Made by a program: the position numbers and the translations under genes. DNA of 50,303 nt, taken from NCBI RefSeq assembly GCF_000716595.1, contig NZ_JNXC01000046.1, forward strand, positions 1 through 50,303, given 5' to 3'. The notes under the pieces are model-generated. The model was not told the origin of the DNA. It was given only the letters and a program-made list of their open reading frames with translations, and did no database searches. Of the stretch, positions 24,709 to 35,514 are shown one piece after another; position 1 is the stretch's first letter; the number at the start of each line of letters is the position of its first letter. The DNA is from Saccharothrix sp. NRRL B-16314 (GTDB lineage: Bacteria > Actinomycetota > Actinomycetes > Mycobacteriales > Pseudonocardiaceae).

Positions 24709-25365
24709 CTAGGGCGCGATGCGCTGGATCTCCCAGCCGTCCCGCCCGAGGCGGAAGCGGAGGCGGTCGTGCATCCGGTCGCGCCGGCCCTGCCAGAACT
24801 CGACCTCCTCGGGCCGGATGCGCCAGCCACCCCAGTGCGGCGGCACGGGTACCCGCTCCGAGTCGGCGAACTGCCGCTCGATCTTGTGCAGCGCGCTGTC
24901 CAAAGTAGATCGTCCACCGACCACCCTGGACTGCGGCGACGCCCAGGCGCCGATCTGCGAGCCACGCGGCCGGCTCTCCCAGTACCGCGCGGTCTCGGCG
25001 GGGCCGACCTTCTCGACCGTGCCGCGCACGTGGGCCTGCCGCTGCATCGCGAACCACGGGAACGTGGCCGACGCGTACCGGGTGGCCATCAGGTCGTGGC
25101 TCTTCGCCGACGTGTAGTTGGTGAAGAACACCACGCCGCGCTCGTCCAGCACCTTCAACAGCACGGTGCGGGAGGACGGGCGGCCCTCGGGGTCGGCGGT
25201 CGCGAGGACCATCGCGTTCGGCTCGGGCAGACCCGCGCCCGACGCCTGGTCCAACCACAGCTGGAGCTGTTCGTGCCACGTGGCAGCCAGGTCGCTCTCT
25301 GTGAGCGAACCGTGTTCGTAGGACACCCGCATAGACGGCAACGCGATGTTCGTCGTCTCCGACAT
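24709..25365 (-). CDS. pdxH: Pyridoxamine 5'-phosphate oxidase
   Basis: 218 aa. FMN enzyme oxidising pyridoxine or pyridoxamine 5'-phosphate to PLP. Signatures: PEPNAMVLATADPEGRPSSRTVLLK, GVVFFTNYTSAKS, YWESRPRGSQIGAWAS, VPVPPHWGGWRIRPEEVEFWQGR and the C-terminal DRLRFRL..GWEIQRIAP. The ATG at 25365 follows GGGAGG; the upstream frame adds 13 non-homologous residues. Actinobacteria often have it near citrate synthase genes, as here (citA at 30162). PLP made here would serve SerC at 31519. Confidence 0.94.
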   Translation of the reverse strand: MSETTNIALPSMRVSYEHGSLTESDLAATWHEQLQLWLDQASGAGLPEPNAMVLATADPEGRPSSRTVLLKVLDERGVVFFTNYTSAKSHDLMATRYASATFPWFAMQRQAHVRGTVEKVGPAETARYWESRPRGSQIGAWASPQSRVVGGRSTLDSALHKIERQFADSERVPVPPHWGGWRIRPEEVEFWQGRRDRMHDRLRFRLGRDGWEIQRIAP

Positions 25366-25492
25366 CCCGACCTCCCGGAGCGTACTTCGGCCTGGCCAAG
25401 GCACTTGTGGCGCCTAGCGATCCCGCGACCGTACGGGTTTCCCGTCCGCCGCGAAACCGCCCGCACGGTGATGACCGCCACCCGATCCGTGA

Positions 25493-26278
25493 CTATCGGT
25501 GTGACCTGTCGCTCGGAATCGAGCACGAGATCGAGTCAGATGGGCGGGCCGAACCCGGATGGCGGGCGAGCGCGGCGTCGAGGGCGCGTTCGACGGTCAC
25601 CGCGTCGTCGGCCAAGGCGGTCGTCAGGCTGCCTCCGCGCGCCAGCGGCACGAGCGACCACCAGTCCCCCGAGACCGCTTCCGGGAGGTCGTCGCCCCAG
25701 CACAGGAGCTCGGTGCCGAGCACCCGCCGCCCCGCCAGGCCGGCCGGGCTTTCGTCCACTTCGGGCGTTCCGATGCGGGTTGTCTGCTTCAGCACCGGGC
25801 CGTTCCGGCGGACGTCCACGGTGGTGTCGAGCGACCCCGACCGCTCGTTCACCCGTCCGAGGACGAGGATCTCGCGGGTGCGCAGTCGGGCGTCTTCGGC
25901 CATCCGGGCGCGGAACACCGCTTCGTGGCACGCGCGGGCGGTGACGACGGTCGGCTCCGGCAGGTAGGCCAGCGACGCGCCTTCGTCCAGGTCGACGTGG
26001 ACGAGCGTCCGGCTGCGGCCGGGGTGCCGGCCGGGCAGCGCGAGCGTCGCGGCCACCCCGCGCAGTTCCAGTGCCGCCCCCGGCCCGACGCGGACGCGCA
26101 GTTCCAGGTCGTCACCGCCGAGCGGAGCGGTGACCGCGCTCACCAGGTGGACCAGGACCGGCCCCGGGCGGCGTGACCGGGCCGGCACGAGGCGCAGCGG
26201 GGCCATCGACCGCAGATCGCGCACGACCGTTCGCCCGTTCGGGTCACGTTCCACCGCGAGGTGGGCTCGTGCCCTCAC
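25493..26278 (-). CDS. ureD: Urease accessory protein UreD (UreH)
   Basis: 261 aa. UreD scaffolds the UreF-UreG complex on apo-urease for nickel delivery. Hallmarks: [39 protein letters not shown] (relatives: lPqPt), [36 protein letters not shown]. The GTG at 26278 overlaps the ureG stop as GTGA. Last gene of the urease operon; the ribosome site is weak, consistent with coupling. Confidence 0.92.
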   Translation of the reverse strand: MRARAHLAVERDPNGRTVVRDLRSMAPLRLVPARSRRPGPVLVHLVSAVTAPLGGDDLELRVRVGPGAALELRGVAATLALPGRHPGRSRTLVHVDLDEGASLAYLPEPTVVTARACHEAVFRARMAEDARLRTREILVLGRVNERSGSLDTTVDVRRNGPVLKQTTRIGTPEVDESPAGLAGRRVLGTELLCWGDDLPEAVSGDWWSLVPLARGGSLTTALADDAVTVERALDAALARHPGSARPSDSISCSIPSDRSHR

Positions 26279-26967
26279 CGGAGCTGGGCGCGGACCCAGT
26301 CGGCCACCGCGGGCGCGTCCGGTGTGTCCACAAGGGACTGGCTGATCACCGGCAGGTCGCCGCGCATCCGGTGGGCGTCGGCCGTCATGACGCCGAGGTC
26401 GGCGCCGACGTGCGGCGCGAGGTCGGTCTTGTTGATCACCAGCAGGTCGGCGGTGGTCACGCCGGGGCCGCCCTTGCGCGGCACCTTGTCGCCGCCCGCC
26501 ACGTCCACCACGAACACCTGCCGGTCCACCAGGCCGCGGCTGAACACGGCGGTCAGGTTGTCGCCGCCGCTCTCGATGATCACCAGCTCCAGCCCGGGGA
26601 ACCGGTGCTCCAGCAGCTCCACCGCGTCCAGGTTGGCGGTGATGTCGTCGCGGATCGCGGTGTGCGGGCACGCGCCGGTCCGCACGGCCTCGATCCGGTC
26701 GGTGGCGAGCACGCCCGCGGCGCGCAGGAAGTCGGCGTCCTCGGTGGTGTAGATGTCGTTGGTGACGACGGCGAGGTCGACGCTCCCGCCGAGCGCGCGG
26801 CACAGGGCGGCGGTCAACGCGGTCTTGCCGCTGCCGACCGGGCCGCCGATGCCGAGGCGTACCGCGCGGTGCTCGTGGTCGTGCGCGCGGTGCTCTTGCG
26901 CGTGGTGGGGGTCGCGGCCGGGGTCGGCCGGGTCGAAGTTCACCGGGTGCACGTGGTCAGCTGACAA
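26275..26967 (-). CDS. ureG: Urease accessory GTPase UreG
   Basis: 230 aa. SIMIBI GTPase providing GTP-driven nickel insertion. The His-rich N-terminus ([18 protein letters not shown], about residues 7-35) likely stores nickel. P-loop [11 protein letters not shown] (about 41), metal-binding Cys-Pro-His in [19 protein letters not shown], and [13 protein letters not shown] follow. The TTG start at 26967 overlaps ureF by 11 bases and has AGAGGTG about 8 bases upstream; a GTG at 26952 is the alternative. With no ureE in the operon, its His tract may take over nickel storage. Confidence 0.94.
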   Translation of the reverse strand: MSADHVHPVNFDPADPGRDPHHAQEHRAHDHEHRAVRLGIGGPVGSGKTALTAALCRALGGSVDLAVVTNDIYTTEDADFLRAAGVLATDRIEAVRTGACPHTAIRDDITANLDAVELLEHRFPGLELVIIESGGDNLTAVFSRGLVDRQVFVVDVAGGDKVPRKGGPGVTTADLLVINKTDLAPHVGADLGVMTADAHRMRGDLPVISQSLVDTPDAPAVADWVRAQLR

Positions 26968-27628
26968 AGAGACGCACCTCTTCCGAGTGGTGGCGGTCGT
27001 GGTGGTGGCGGTGGCGGTCGTGCGCCTCGGCCAGCAGGTCCAGGCCTGGTGCGCTCGGCGCGGGCAGGTCTTCGGGCGGGGTGTCGGCGTGGTCCGCCGC
27101 CATGCGGGCCACCTCGTCGATGTCCGGCGCGAGGCGGGCCAGGACCGCGTTCACCCCGAACGGGTCCAGGCCGAGCAGCCGGATCGCGCCCGTCGCCGGG
27201 CCGGTCACCGCGTGGTACGCCACCACCTGCGCGGCCTCGAACGGGTCGCCCACCAGCACGCCGACGATCACGGGGTGGTGCGGCCGTGGCGTGACGCCGA
27301 GCAGTTCGGCCAACGCGGGCGACGGCCACGCTTTCCGCGCCGCACGGGCGATCCCGCGCCCCTGCACGCGGGAGGCGTCGCGCTGCGCGGGCGACGGCGT
27401 GCGGGCGTCCAGCTCGGCGTCCAGTTCCGCGTACCGGCCGCGACACGCGGCGGACGCGAACACCGCGCTCAGCGCACCGGCCGTGCGCAGCCTGCCGACC
27501 AGGAACGACCGCAGCGACGGCTCGTCGGTGACCGCCCGCCGCGCGACGGCTTCCTCCAGCCCGCCCGAGTGGACGTGCCCGCCGCCGGGGAAGCGGGAGT
27601 CCGCCAGCATCAGCGCCGCGAGGTTCAT
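26957..27628 (-). CDS. ureF: Urease accessory protein UreF
   Basis: 223 aa. All-helical UreF, which links UreD and UreG. Signature stretches: [82 protein letters not shown] His-rich segment near the C-terminus ([14 protein letters not shown]) is unusual for UreF and may bind nickel. The ATG at 27628 overlaps the ureC stop (TGATG). Confidence 0.93.
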   Translation of the reverse strand: MNLAALMLADSRFPGGGHVHSGGLEEAVARRAVTDEPSLRSFLVGRLRTAGALSAVFASAACRGRYAELDAELDARTPSPAQRDASRVQGRGIARAARKAWPSPALAELLGVTPRPHHPVIVGVLVGDPFEAAQVVAYHAVTGPATGAIRLLGLDPFGVNAVLARLAPDIDEVARMAADHADTPPEDLPAPSAPGLDLLAEAHDRHRHHHDRHHSEEVRLFVS

Positions 27629-29325
27629 CAGAACAGGAAGTAGCGTTGGGCCATCGGCAGTTCCGCCACCGGCCGGGGCTCGACCAGCTCGCCGTCGATG
27701 CGCACGGAGAAGCTGTCCGGGTCCACCTTCACCCGCGGCATCGCGTCGTTCAGCACCATGTCCGCCTTGGTCACGCCACGCGTGTCCCCGACCGGCGACA
27801 GCGGCCGGGCCAGCCGCAGCACGTCCGCCAGGTCCGCGTCGATCGCCTGCTGGGACACGAAGTGCAGGCTGCTGCGCGCCGCCGAGTGCGCGCCGAACAT
27901 CGGCCGGGCGAAGACCGGCTGCGGCGTCGGGATCGACGCGTTCGCGTCACCCATCGCGGCGTGCGCGATGAACCCGCCCTTGAGCACGAGCGCCGGCCGC
28001 ACGCCGAAGAACTTGGGCTCCCACAGCACCAGGTCGGCCAGCTTGCCGACCTCCACCGAGCCGACCTCGTGGTCGATGCCGTGCGCGATGGCCGGGTTGA
28101 TCGTGTACTTGGCCACGTAACGCCGGGCGCGCAGGTTGTCCGGCATCGCGCCGCGCCGCCCCTGCATGACGTGCGCGGTCTGCCACGTCCGGATGATCAC
28201 CTCGCCGATCCGGCCCATGGCCTGCGCGTCCGAGCTGATCATCGAGATGGCGCCCAGGTCGTGCAGGACGTCCTCGGCCGCGATGGTGGTCGGCCGGATG
28301 CGGCTCTCCGCGAACGCCAGGTCCTCGGGCACGGACGGGTTGAGGTGGTGGCAGACCATCAGCATGTCGAGGTGCTCTTCGAGCGTGTTGACGGTGTGCG
28401 GGCGGGTCGGGTTGGTCGAGGACGGCAGCACGTTCGGCTCGGACACCACCTGGATGATGTCCGGCGCGTGCCCGCCGCCCGCGCCCTCGGAGTGGTAGGC
28501 GTTGATCGACCGGCCGGCGATGGCGTCCAGGGTGGACTCGAGGAAACCGGCCTCGTTCAGCGTGTCGGTGTGGATGGCGACCTGCACGCCGGACTCGTCC
28601 GCGACGCGCAGGCAGGCGTCGATCGCGGCGGGCGTGGTGCCCCAGTCCTCGTGCAGCTTGAAGCCGCCCGCGCCGCCCCGGAGCTGTTCGCGCAGCGCGT
28701 CCTCGCGGGTGGTGTTGCCCTTGCCCAGCAGCAGGACGTTCACCGGCATGTGGTCCATCGACGCGAGCATCCGGCCCAGGTTCCACGCGCCGGGCGTGAC
28801 CGTGGTGGCCTTCGTGCCCTCGGCCGGTCCGGTGCCGCCGCCGATCAGGGTGGTCAGGCCGGACGCGATCGCGGTGTCCACGATCTGCGGGCAGATGAAG
28901 TGGACGTGGCAGTCGATGCCGCCCGCGGTGAGGATCTTCCCGTTGCCGGAGACGATCTCGGTGCCGGGGCCGATGACGAGCTCCGGGTCCACGCCGTCCA
29001 TGGTGTCGGGGTTGCCCGCCTTGCCGATGCCGACGATCCGGCCGTCGCGCACGCCGACGTCCGCCTTCACCACGCCCCAGTGGTCGAGCACGACCGCGCC
29101 CGTGATGACGAGGTCCGGCGCGCCCTCGGCCCTGGTGGCGACGCCTTGGCCCATCGACTCGCGGATGACCTTGCCGCCGCCGAAGATCACCTCGTCGCCC
29201 GCGCCCGCGCCGCGGCTGCGGTCCTCGGTGACCTCGATCAGGATGTCGGTGTCGGCGAGCCGGATCCTGTCGCCGGTGGTGGGGCCGAGCAGTTCGGCGT
29301 AGCGGTCGCGGCTGATGTGCGTCAC
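27628..29325 (-). CDS. ureC: Urease subunit alpha
   Basis: 565 aa. Catalytic subunit hydrolysing urea to ammonia and carbamate with a dinickel centre. Metal and active-site motifs: [13 protein letters not shown] (His pair), the carbamylated Lys in [67 protein letters not shown] with the flap His, and [12 protein letters not shown] (Asp). Ends MAQRYFLF as usual. The GTG at 29325 overlaps the ureB stop as GTGA. Length is normal. Confidence 0.97.
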   Translation of the reverse strand: MTHISRDRYAELLGPTTGDRIRLADTDILIEVTEDRSRGAGAGDEVIFGGGKVIRESMGQGVATRAEGAPDLVITGAVVLDHWGVVKADVGVRDGRIVGIGKAGNPDTMDGVDPELVIGPGTEIVSGNGKILTAGGIDCHVHFICPQIVDTAIASGLTTLIGGGTGPAEGTKATTVTPGAWNLGRMLASMDHMPVNVLLLGKGNTTREDALREQLRGGAGGFKLHEDWGTTPAAIDACLRVADESGVQVAIHTDTLNEAGFLESTLDAIAGRSINAYHSEGAGGGHAPDIIQVVSEPNVLPSSTNPTRPHTVNTLEEHLDMLMVCHHLNPSVPEDLAFAESRIRPTTIAAEDVLHDLGAISMISSDAQAMGRIGEVIIRTWQTAHVMQGRRGAMPDNLRARRYVAKYTINPAIAHGIDHEVGSVEVGKLADLVLWEPKFFGVRPALVLKGGFIAHAAMGDANASIPTPQPVFARPMFGAHSAARSSLHFVSQQAIDADLADVLRLARPLSPVGDTRGVTKADMVLNDAMPRVKVDPDSFSVRIDGELVEPRPVAELPMAQRYFLF

Positions 29326-29642
29326 CAGTCCAGCTCCCCGGCCAAGTCGGGCCGCAGACCGGGCACGCGCCGCGCGCCCGCCAGCGGGACCAGCGTCACC
29401 TCGCGTTCGACGCCCGGCTCGAACCGGACCGCCGTGCCCGCCGGGACGTCCAGCCGCTTGCCCCACGCCGCCTCGCGGTCGAACTCCAGCCCCGGGTTGA
29501 CCGCGGCGAAGTGGTAGTGCGAGCCGACCTGCACCGGGCGGTCCGCGGCGTTGACCACGACGAGCGTGGTGCGCGGGCGGCCCGGGTTCAGCTCGACCGG
29601 CTCCGCACCGGTGACGATCTCCCCCGGCACGATGGCGCTCAT
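29322..29642 (-). CDS. ureB: Urease subunit beta
   Basis: 106 aa. Structural subunit. [43 protein letters not shown], and [17 protein letters not shown] are diagnostic. The ATG at 29642 follows GGAGGAGG; the open frame extends 8 codons further upstream but without support. Sits 20 bases after ureA. Confidence 0.95.
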   Translation of the reverse strand: MSAIVPGEIVTGAEPVELNPGRPRTTLVVVNAADRPVQVGSHYHFAAVNPGLEFDREAAWGKRLDVPAGTAVRFEPGVEREVTLVPLAGARRVPGLRPDLAGELDW

Positions 29643-29662
29643 CGGACCTCCTCCGCTCGGGT

Positions 29663-29965
29663 TCACACGATCGGGTCGTGCACGGTCACCAACTTGGTCC
29701 CGTCCGGGAAGGTCGCCTCGACCTGCACGGACTCGATCATCTCGGGCACCCCTGCGAGGACCTGGTCACGCGTGAGGACGTGGCGACCGCTGTCCATCAA
29801 CTCGCTCACCGTGCGGCCGTCGCGGGCGCCTTCGAGCACGTGGTCGGTGATGAGGGCCACCGCTTCCGGGTAGTTCAGCGCGACGCCGCGCTCCAACCGC
29901 CTGCGCGCGACGTCGGCCGCGACGTGGACCAGCAACTTGTCCCGCTCGTGCGGCGTCAGGTGCAT
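29663..29965 (-). CDS. ureA: Urease subunit gamma
   Basis: 100 aa. Structural subunit, first gene of the operon. Family stretches: [60 protein letters not shown]-like [14 protein letters not shown], and [18 protein letters not shown]. Operon order is ureA-B-C-F-G-D with no ureE. The upstream spacer (29966-30161) is shared with citA; it contains GAAAC and TTAAC half-sites at the spacing of a partial GlnR box (30006-30021), weak evidence of nitrogen control. Confidence 0.95.
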   Translation of the reverse strand: MHLTPHERDKLLVHVAADVARRRLERGVALNYPEAVALITDHVLEGARDGRTVSELMDSGRHVLTRDQVLAGVPEMIESVQVEATFPDGTKLVTVHDPIV

Positions 29966-30161
29966 GGCGGTGGTCTACCACGGGAAACCCCCGGGACCGC
30001 CGAGCCGAAACAAGGCGTTAACGATCGACTCGACGACCGCCCCTGCTCTGAATCGGTTCCTTGATCGTGACCGACGACACGCGTACCCGCGATTGCCAGT
30101 GCGTCTTCCGGGGAGCAAGGTTTCTCCAACTCTTCACTTTCGCGGAGAAGGAGCGCACAGC

Positions 30162-32652
<2,491 letters not shown>

Positions 32653-32984
32653 GCCGCGTTCCGCACCGTGTGCCGCACCGAGGGGCCCGCCGAGCCGGCG
32701 GGCCCTTCGGCGTTTCACCGACCCGTCGACCCGCCGACCGGGGACTTCGGGAACCCGCACTCGGCGCGGACCCGTGCCGCGCCCGGCTCGGCGCAGTGGC
32801 GCCAAGGCTGTTCGAGCCGCTCCGGCGGCTGCGCGGAGGATGAACTCTCCGTAACGGACGTGCGGTCGCCGACGACATACGGCAAGATCACACGAAGATA
32901 TCGGTGAACACGGCGAGTCTCCCGCGTCAAGGCGGCGCGCCGCATTAACGTCAGTACCTGGCGAGGTGAGTCATCCGGGAGGCC
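32653..32984. other. Intergenic region serC-sepH
   Basis: 332 bases without a convincing gene. The first part holds the serC terminator. One short open frame (32668-32907) has no recognisable product and appears to be chance. The part from about 32840 is less GC-rich and probably carries the sepH promoter; I see no clear -35/-10 pair. Confidence 0.6.
32679..32709 (+). terminator. serC terminator
   Basis: 14-nt arms (32679-32692, 32696-32709; GGGCCCGCCG/CGGCGGGCCC core, one G-T wobble) 26 bases after the serC stop. Confidence 0.8.
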
Positions 32985-33893
32985 ATGATGCGAGCGTTGC
33001 GAGTCATCGGGCTCGAAGACGACGGCAAGACCGTCATCCTAGAGGACCCGGATCGCGGCGAGCGCTTCGCGCTCCCGGCCGACGAACGGCTGCGCGCGGC
33101 GGCGCGCGGCGACCTGACCCGACTCGGACAGATCGAGATCGAGGTGGAGAGCCAGATGCGGCCACGCGAGATCCAGGCGCGGATCCGCGCCGGCGAATCC
33201 GTCGCGCAGGTCGCGGCGGCGGCGGGCATCCCCGCCCACCGGGTCGAGAGGTACGCGTACCCGGTGCTGCTGGAGCGGTCCCGCACGGCGGAGCTGGCGC
33301 AGCGCGCGCACCCCGTCCGCGAGGACGGGCCGGACGTGCAGACGCTCGGCGAGGTCGTCGCGCACTCGTTCGGCCTGCGCGGCCAGGAGTACGCGGACGT
33401 GAGCTGGGACTCGTGGCGCGGTGAGGACGGCCGGTGGGTCGTCCAGCTGCACTGGACCGCGGGCAGGTCGGACAACCTGGCGCACTGGGCGTTCCACCCC
33501 GGTGCGCAGGGTGGCACGGTGACCGCGTTGGACGACGGCGCCATGGAGCTCATGGACCCGAACCCCAACCGGACGCTGCGCACGGTCCGGCCGGTGACCC
33601 AGCTGGCCCGCCAGGCGCTGGAGCTGGAGAAGCTGGAGGAGCCGGAGATCCTCGCGCAGGAGCCGGCGCCGCAGCCCCCTCCCGCACCGGAACCGCTGCC
33701 CGTGGTGGAGCCGGAGCCCGCACCCGCGGCCGAGGAGCCACCCGCGCCGACGGCGCCGCCCCAGCCCGCGGCGGGTGCGGGGGCCAAGCAGCCGGCGCGC
33801 AAGGAAGCACCGCCCAAGCGCGGCAAGAAGAACCACCCGATCGTGCCGTCGTGGGAAGACGTCCTGCTGGGCGTCCGCTCCAACCGCGGCTGA
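32985..33893 (+). CDS. sepH: Septation protein SepH (DUF3071)
   Basis: 302 aa. SepH binds FtsZ and stimulates Z-ring assembly in actinobacteria. N-terminal DUF3071: ALRVIGLEDDGKTVILEDPDRGERFALPADERLRAAARGDLTRLGQIEIE, then the HTH-like MRPREIQARIRAGESVAQVAAAAGIPAHRVERYAYPVLLER (about residues 57-97). A disordered Pro/Glu/Ala-rich linker (220-280) leads to a basic end, KRGKKNHPIVPSWEDVLLGVRSN, which is conserved. ATG at 32985 or 32988; GGGAGG lies upstream. Confidence 0.93.
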   Translation: MMRALRVIGLEDDGKTVILEDPDRGERFALPADERLRAAARGDLTRLGQIEIEVESQMRPREIQARIRAGESVAQVAAAAGIPAHRVERYAYPVLLERSRTAELAQRAHPVREDGPDVQTLGEVVAHSFGLRGQEYADVSWDSWRGEDGRWVVQLHWTAGRSDNLAHWAFHPGAQGGTVTALDDGAMELMDPNPNRTLRTVRPVTQLARQALELEKLEEPEILAQEPAPQPPPAPEPLPVVEPEPAPAAEEPPAPTAPPQPAAGAGAKQPARKEAPPKRGKKNHPIVPSWEDVLLGVRSNRG

Positions 33894-33915
33894 TCGGTCG
33901 AACGGACCAGTCGGG

Positions 33916-33943
33916 CAGGGCCTCCGCCGAAGCGGGGGCCCTG
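33916..33943 (+). terminator. sepH terminator
   Basis: Arms 33916-33927 and 33932-33943 (CAGGGCCTCCGC/GCGGGGGCCCTG, one wobble) with a CGAA tetraloop, 23 bases after the sepH stop, followed by TTCG. Confidence 0.8.
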
Positions 33944-33996
33944 TTCGCGTAGTCGTACTCAAGACACCGCCCCGGTCGTGCTCGACCATCACCCCC

Positions 33997-34347
33997 ATGG
34001 GGGAACTGACGCGGCGGGTCGTCGGGGTCACCGGCACGGGCGCGGTCCTCGGCCTCGGCTGGTGGCTGCTCCACCTCGCCGTGACGGCCGACTGCGGGAC
34101 GACCTTCCTGGGCTGCACGATCGTCACCGTGCTGCTCGCACCGGCGTGGGCGGTGGCGGGCTGGCTCGCGGCCTGGTTCGTGCTGGACCGGCGGCAGGTC
34201 GACCGGCCGGGCGTGACGGCGGCGGTGGGCGTCGTGGTGGCGTTGGTGCTCGGCGTGATCACGGCGCTGCGGGACATCCCGTTCTCACCCTGGGCGGTGC
34301 TGCTGGGCGCGGTCTCGTTCCTGTTGGCCGCACTGCTCGCGGCGTGA
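33997..34347 (+). CDS. Small membrane protein with CX6C loop
   Basis: 116 aa with about four membrane segments. Starts MGELTRRVVGVTGTGAVLGLGWW. After the first segment there is a loop DCGTTFLGC, whose cysteines are spaced CX6C and may form a disulfide. I do not recognise a family. The next gene has the same layout and the same cysteine spacing, so the two are probably paralogues. Confidence 0.65.
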   Translation: MGELTRRVVGVTGTGAVLGLGWWLLHLAVTADCGTTFLGCTIVTVLLAPAWAVAGWLAAWFVLDRRQVDRPGVTAAVGVVVALVLGVITALRDIPFSPWAVLLGAVSFLLAALLAA

Positions 34348-34386
34348 TCGGTTTATCGGGAGTGATCACGCGGGTAACCGGTCGTC

Positions 34387-34761
34387 ATGCTGGGACGAGT
34401 GGTCGTCGGTGCGGCGCTGGGTGCCGGGTTGGGTGCGGCCTGGTGGGGCCTGCGGGAGCTGATCGCGTCCGGTGCGATCTGCTCGAAGGACGACTGGGAC
34501 TGCCTGGCGATGGGCCTGTTCGCGATGCCGATCAGCATGGTCGTCGGCGTCCTGCTCGGCTGGGTCGTGCTCAAGGCCGCGCGCCAGGAACGCCCGCTCG
34601 GGTTCGCGGCGGTCGGCGTGACGTTCACCGCCGTGCTCACCCTGCTGACCATCTGGGTGTCGGTGCCCGCCGGTTCGGTCCTGGCCGGTGTCATCGGGTT
34701 CGTGCTGGCGGCCCCGGTGACAGCACGGCACCCCGTCGGCCACACTTCCGCACGTGACTGA
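34387..34761 (+). CDS. Small membrane protein, paralogue of the preceding one
   Basis: 124 aa, four membrane segments. MLGRVVVGAALGAGLGAAWWGL aligns with the first segment of the previous protein, and ICSKDDWDC repeats its CX6C loop, followed by a comparable segment ending GWVVL. The third gene overlaps its 3' end by 8 bases, suggesting an operon. Function unknown. Confidence 0.7.
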   Translation: MLGRVVVGAALGAGLGAAWWGLRELIASGAICSKDDWDCLAMGLFAMPISMVVGVLLGWVVLKAARQERPLGFAAVGVTFTAVLTLLTIWVSVPAGSVLAGVIGFVLAAPVTARHPVGHTSARD

Positions 34762-35182
34762 CACCCCGCACCGCGCCCCGGGCGGCTTCGCGTTCAAGGT
34801 GCTCGTGCGCGTCCTGGTGTCGGCCGCCGTCGGGTCCGGGCTGCTCATCGCCTGGATCTGGGCCTACCGCGCCGGGCTCCTCGACCGGGTCGTCAACGAG
34901 ACCAGCCTCGGCGCGTTCATCCTGCTGATCGTGGTCGGCCTGCCGATCGCGCTGCTGGTCAGCGCCCTGCTGGCCGGGCCGGTGCTGTGGCTGCTGAAGG
35001 TGCGCCCGGTGTGGCCGATCGTGCTGACCGGGCCGATCCTGCTGGGCCTCGCGCACTACTTCAAGCTGCCCGAGCAGTTCGCCGACGTCGGCGACAAGTG
35101 GACCGTGCTGACCTTGTTCGCCGGCGTCAGCTACGGCGTGGCCGGGCTGATCACCGCGCCGACCATGCTGCGCAAGAAGTAG
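34754..35182 (+). CDS. Small membrane protein
   Basis: 142 aa, four membrane segments with a basic C-terminus (APTMLRKK). Starts at a GTG (34754) overlapping the previous gene. It has the same size class as its two neighbours but lacks the paired cysteines; between segments 1 and 2 it carries RAGLLDRVVNETSLG. No family recognised. Confidence 0.7.
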   Translation: MTDTPHRAPGGFAFKVLVRVLVSAAVGSGLLIAWIWAYRAGLLDRVVNETSLGAFILLIVVGLPIALLVSALLAGPVLWLLKVRPVWPIVLTGPILLGLAHYFKLPEQFADVGDKWTVLTLFAGVSYGVAGLITAPTMLRKK

Positions 35183-35410
35183 CTATCCGGGTGACGGGAC
35201 GGCGTCGAGCACCGCTTCGTCGAAACCCCCGAACCGGCACCACTCGGCTGCGTCCTCCCTGCTGATCGGCCTCGCGCCCTCGGGTCGAGCGCCGCCCAGC
35301 ACGTCCCAGCCGTCCGGCGCGAGCACGTGCAGCCGCCCGCCGCGCACCGCCAGGAGCCGGCCGCGCGGGAACGCCATGGTCGGCTCGGCGCGCAGGAACC
35401 GCACCTCCAT
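35183..35410 (-). CDS. Hypothetical protein
   Basis: 75 aa (MEVRFLRAEPTMAFPRGRLLAVRGGRLHVLAPDGWDV...). The ATG at 35410 has GGAGG 5-6 bases upstream, better than the GTG at 35422. Looks like a small beta-rich domain followed by ISREDAAEWCRFGGFDEAVLDAV, a short helical tail. Stop abuts the convergent membrane-protein gene (35182/35183). No family recognised. Confidence 0.6.
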   Translation of the reverse strand: MEVRFLRAEPTMAFPRGRLLAVRGGRLHVLAPDGWDVLGGARPEGARPISREDAAEWCRFGGFDEAVLDAVPSPG

Positions 35411-35514
35411 CTTGACCTCCACCTATGTCGAGCTTGCAGGGTCGGACGCGGGAAAACCGGATGCCGATTGTCGGTCCACCTTCGTACCGTCAGGGGTGGA
35501 CCGGAGGGGGACTC

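Noticed and set aside
30006..30021. GlnR box upstream of ureA
   Set aside because: Only GAAAC-n6-TTAAC is present, with one mismatch and no second pair, so it was kept only as a remark.
32668..32907. 79-codon plus-strand frame after serC
   Set aside because: Overlaps the serC terminator, no RBS, no recognisable protein.
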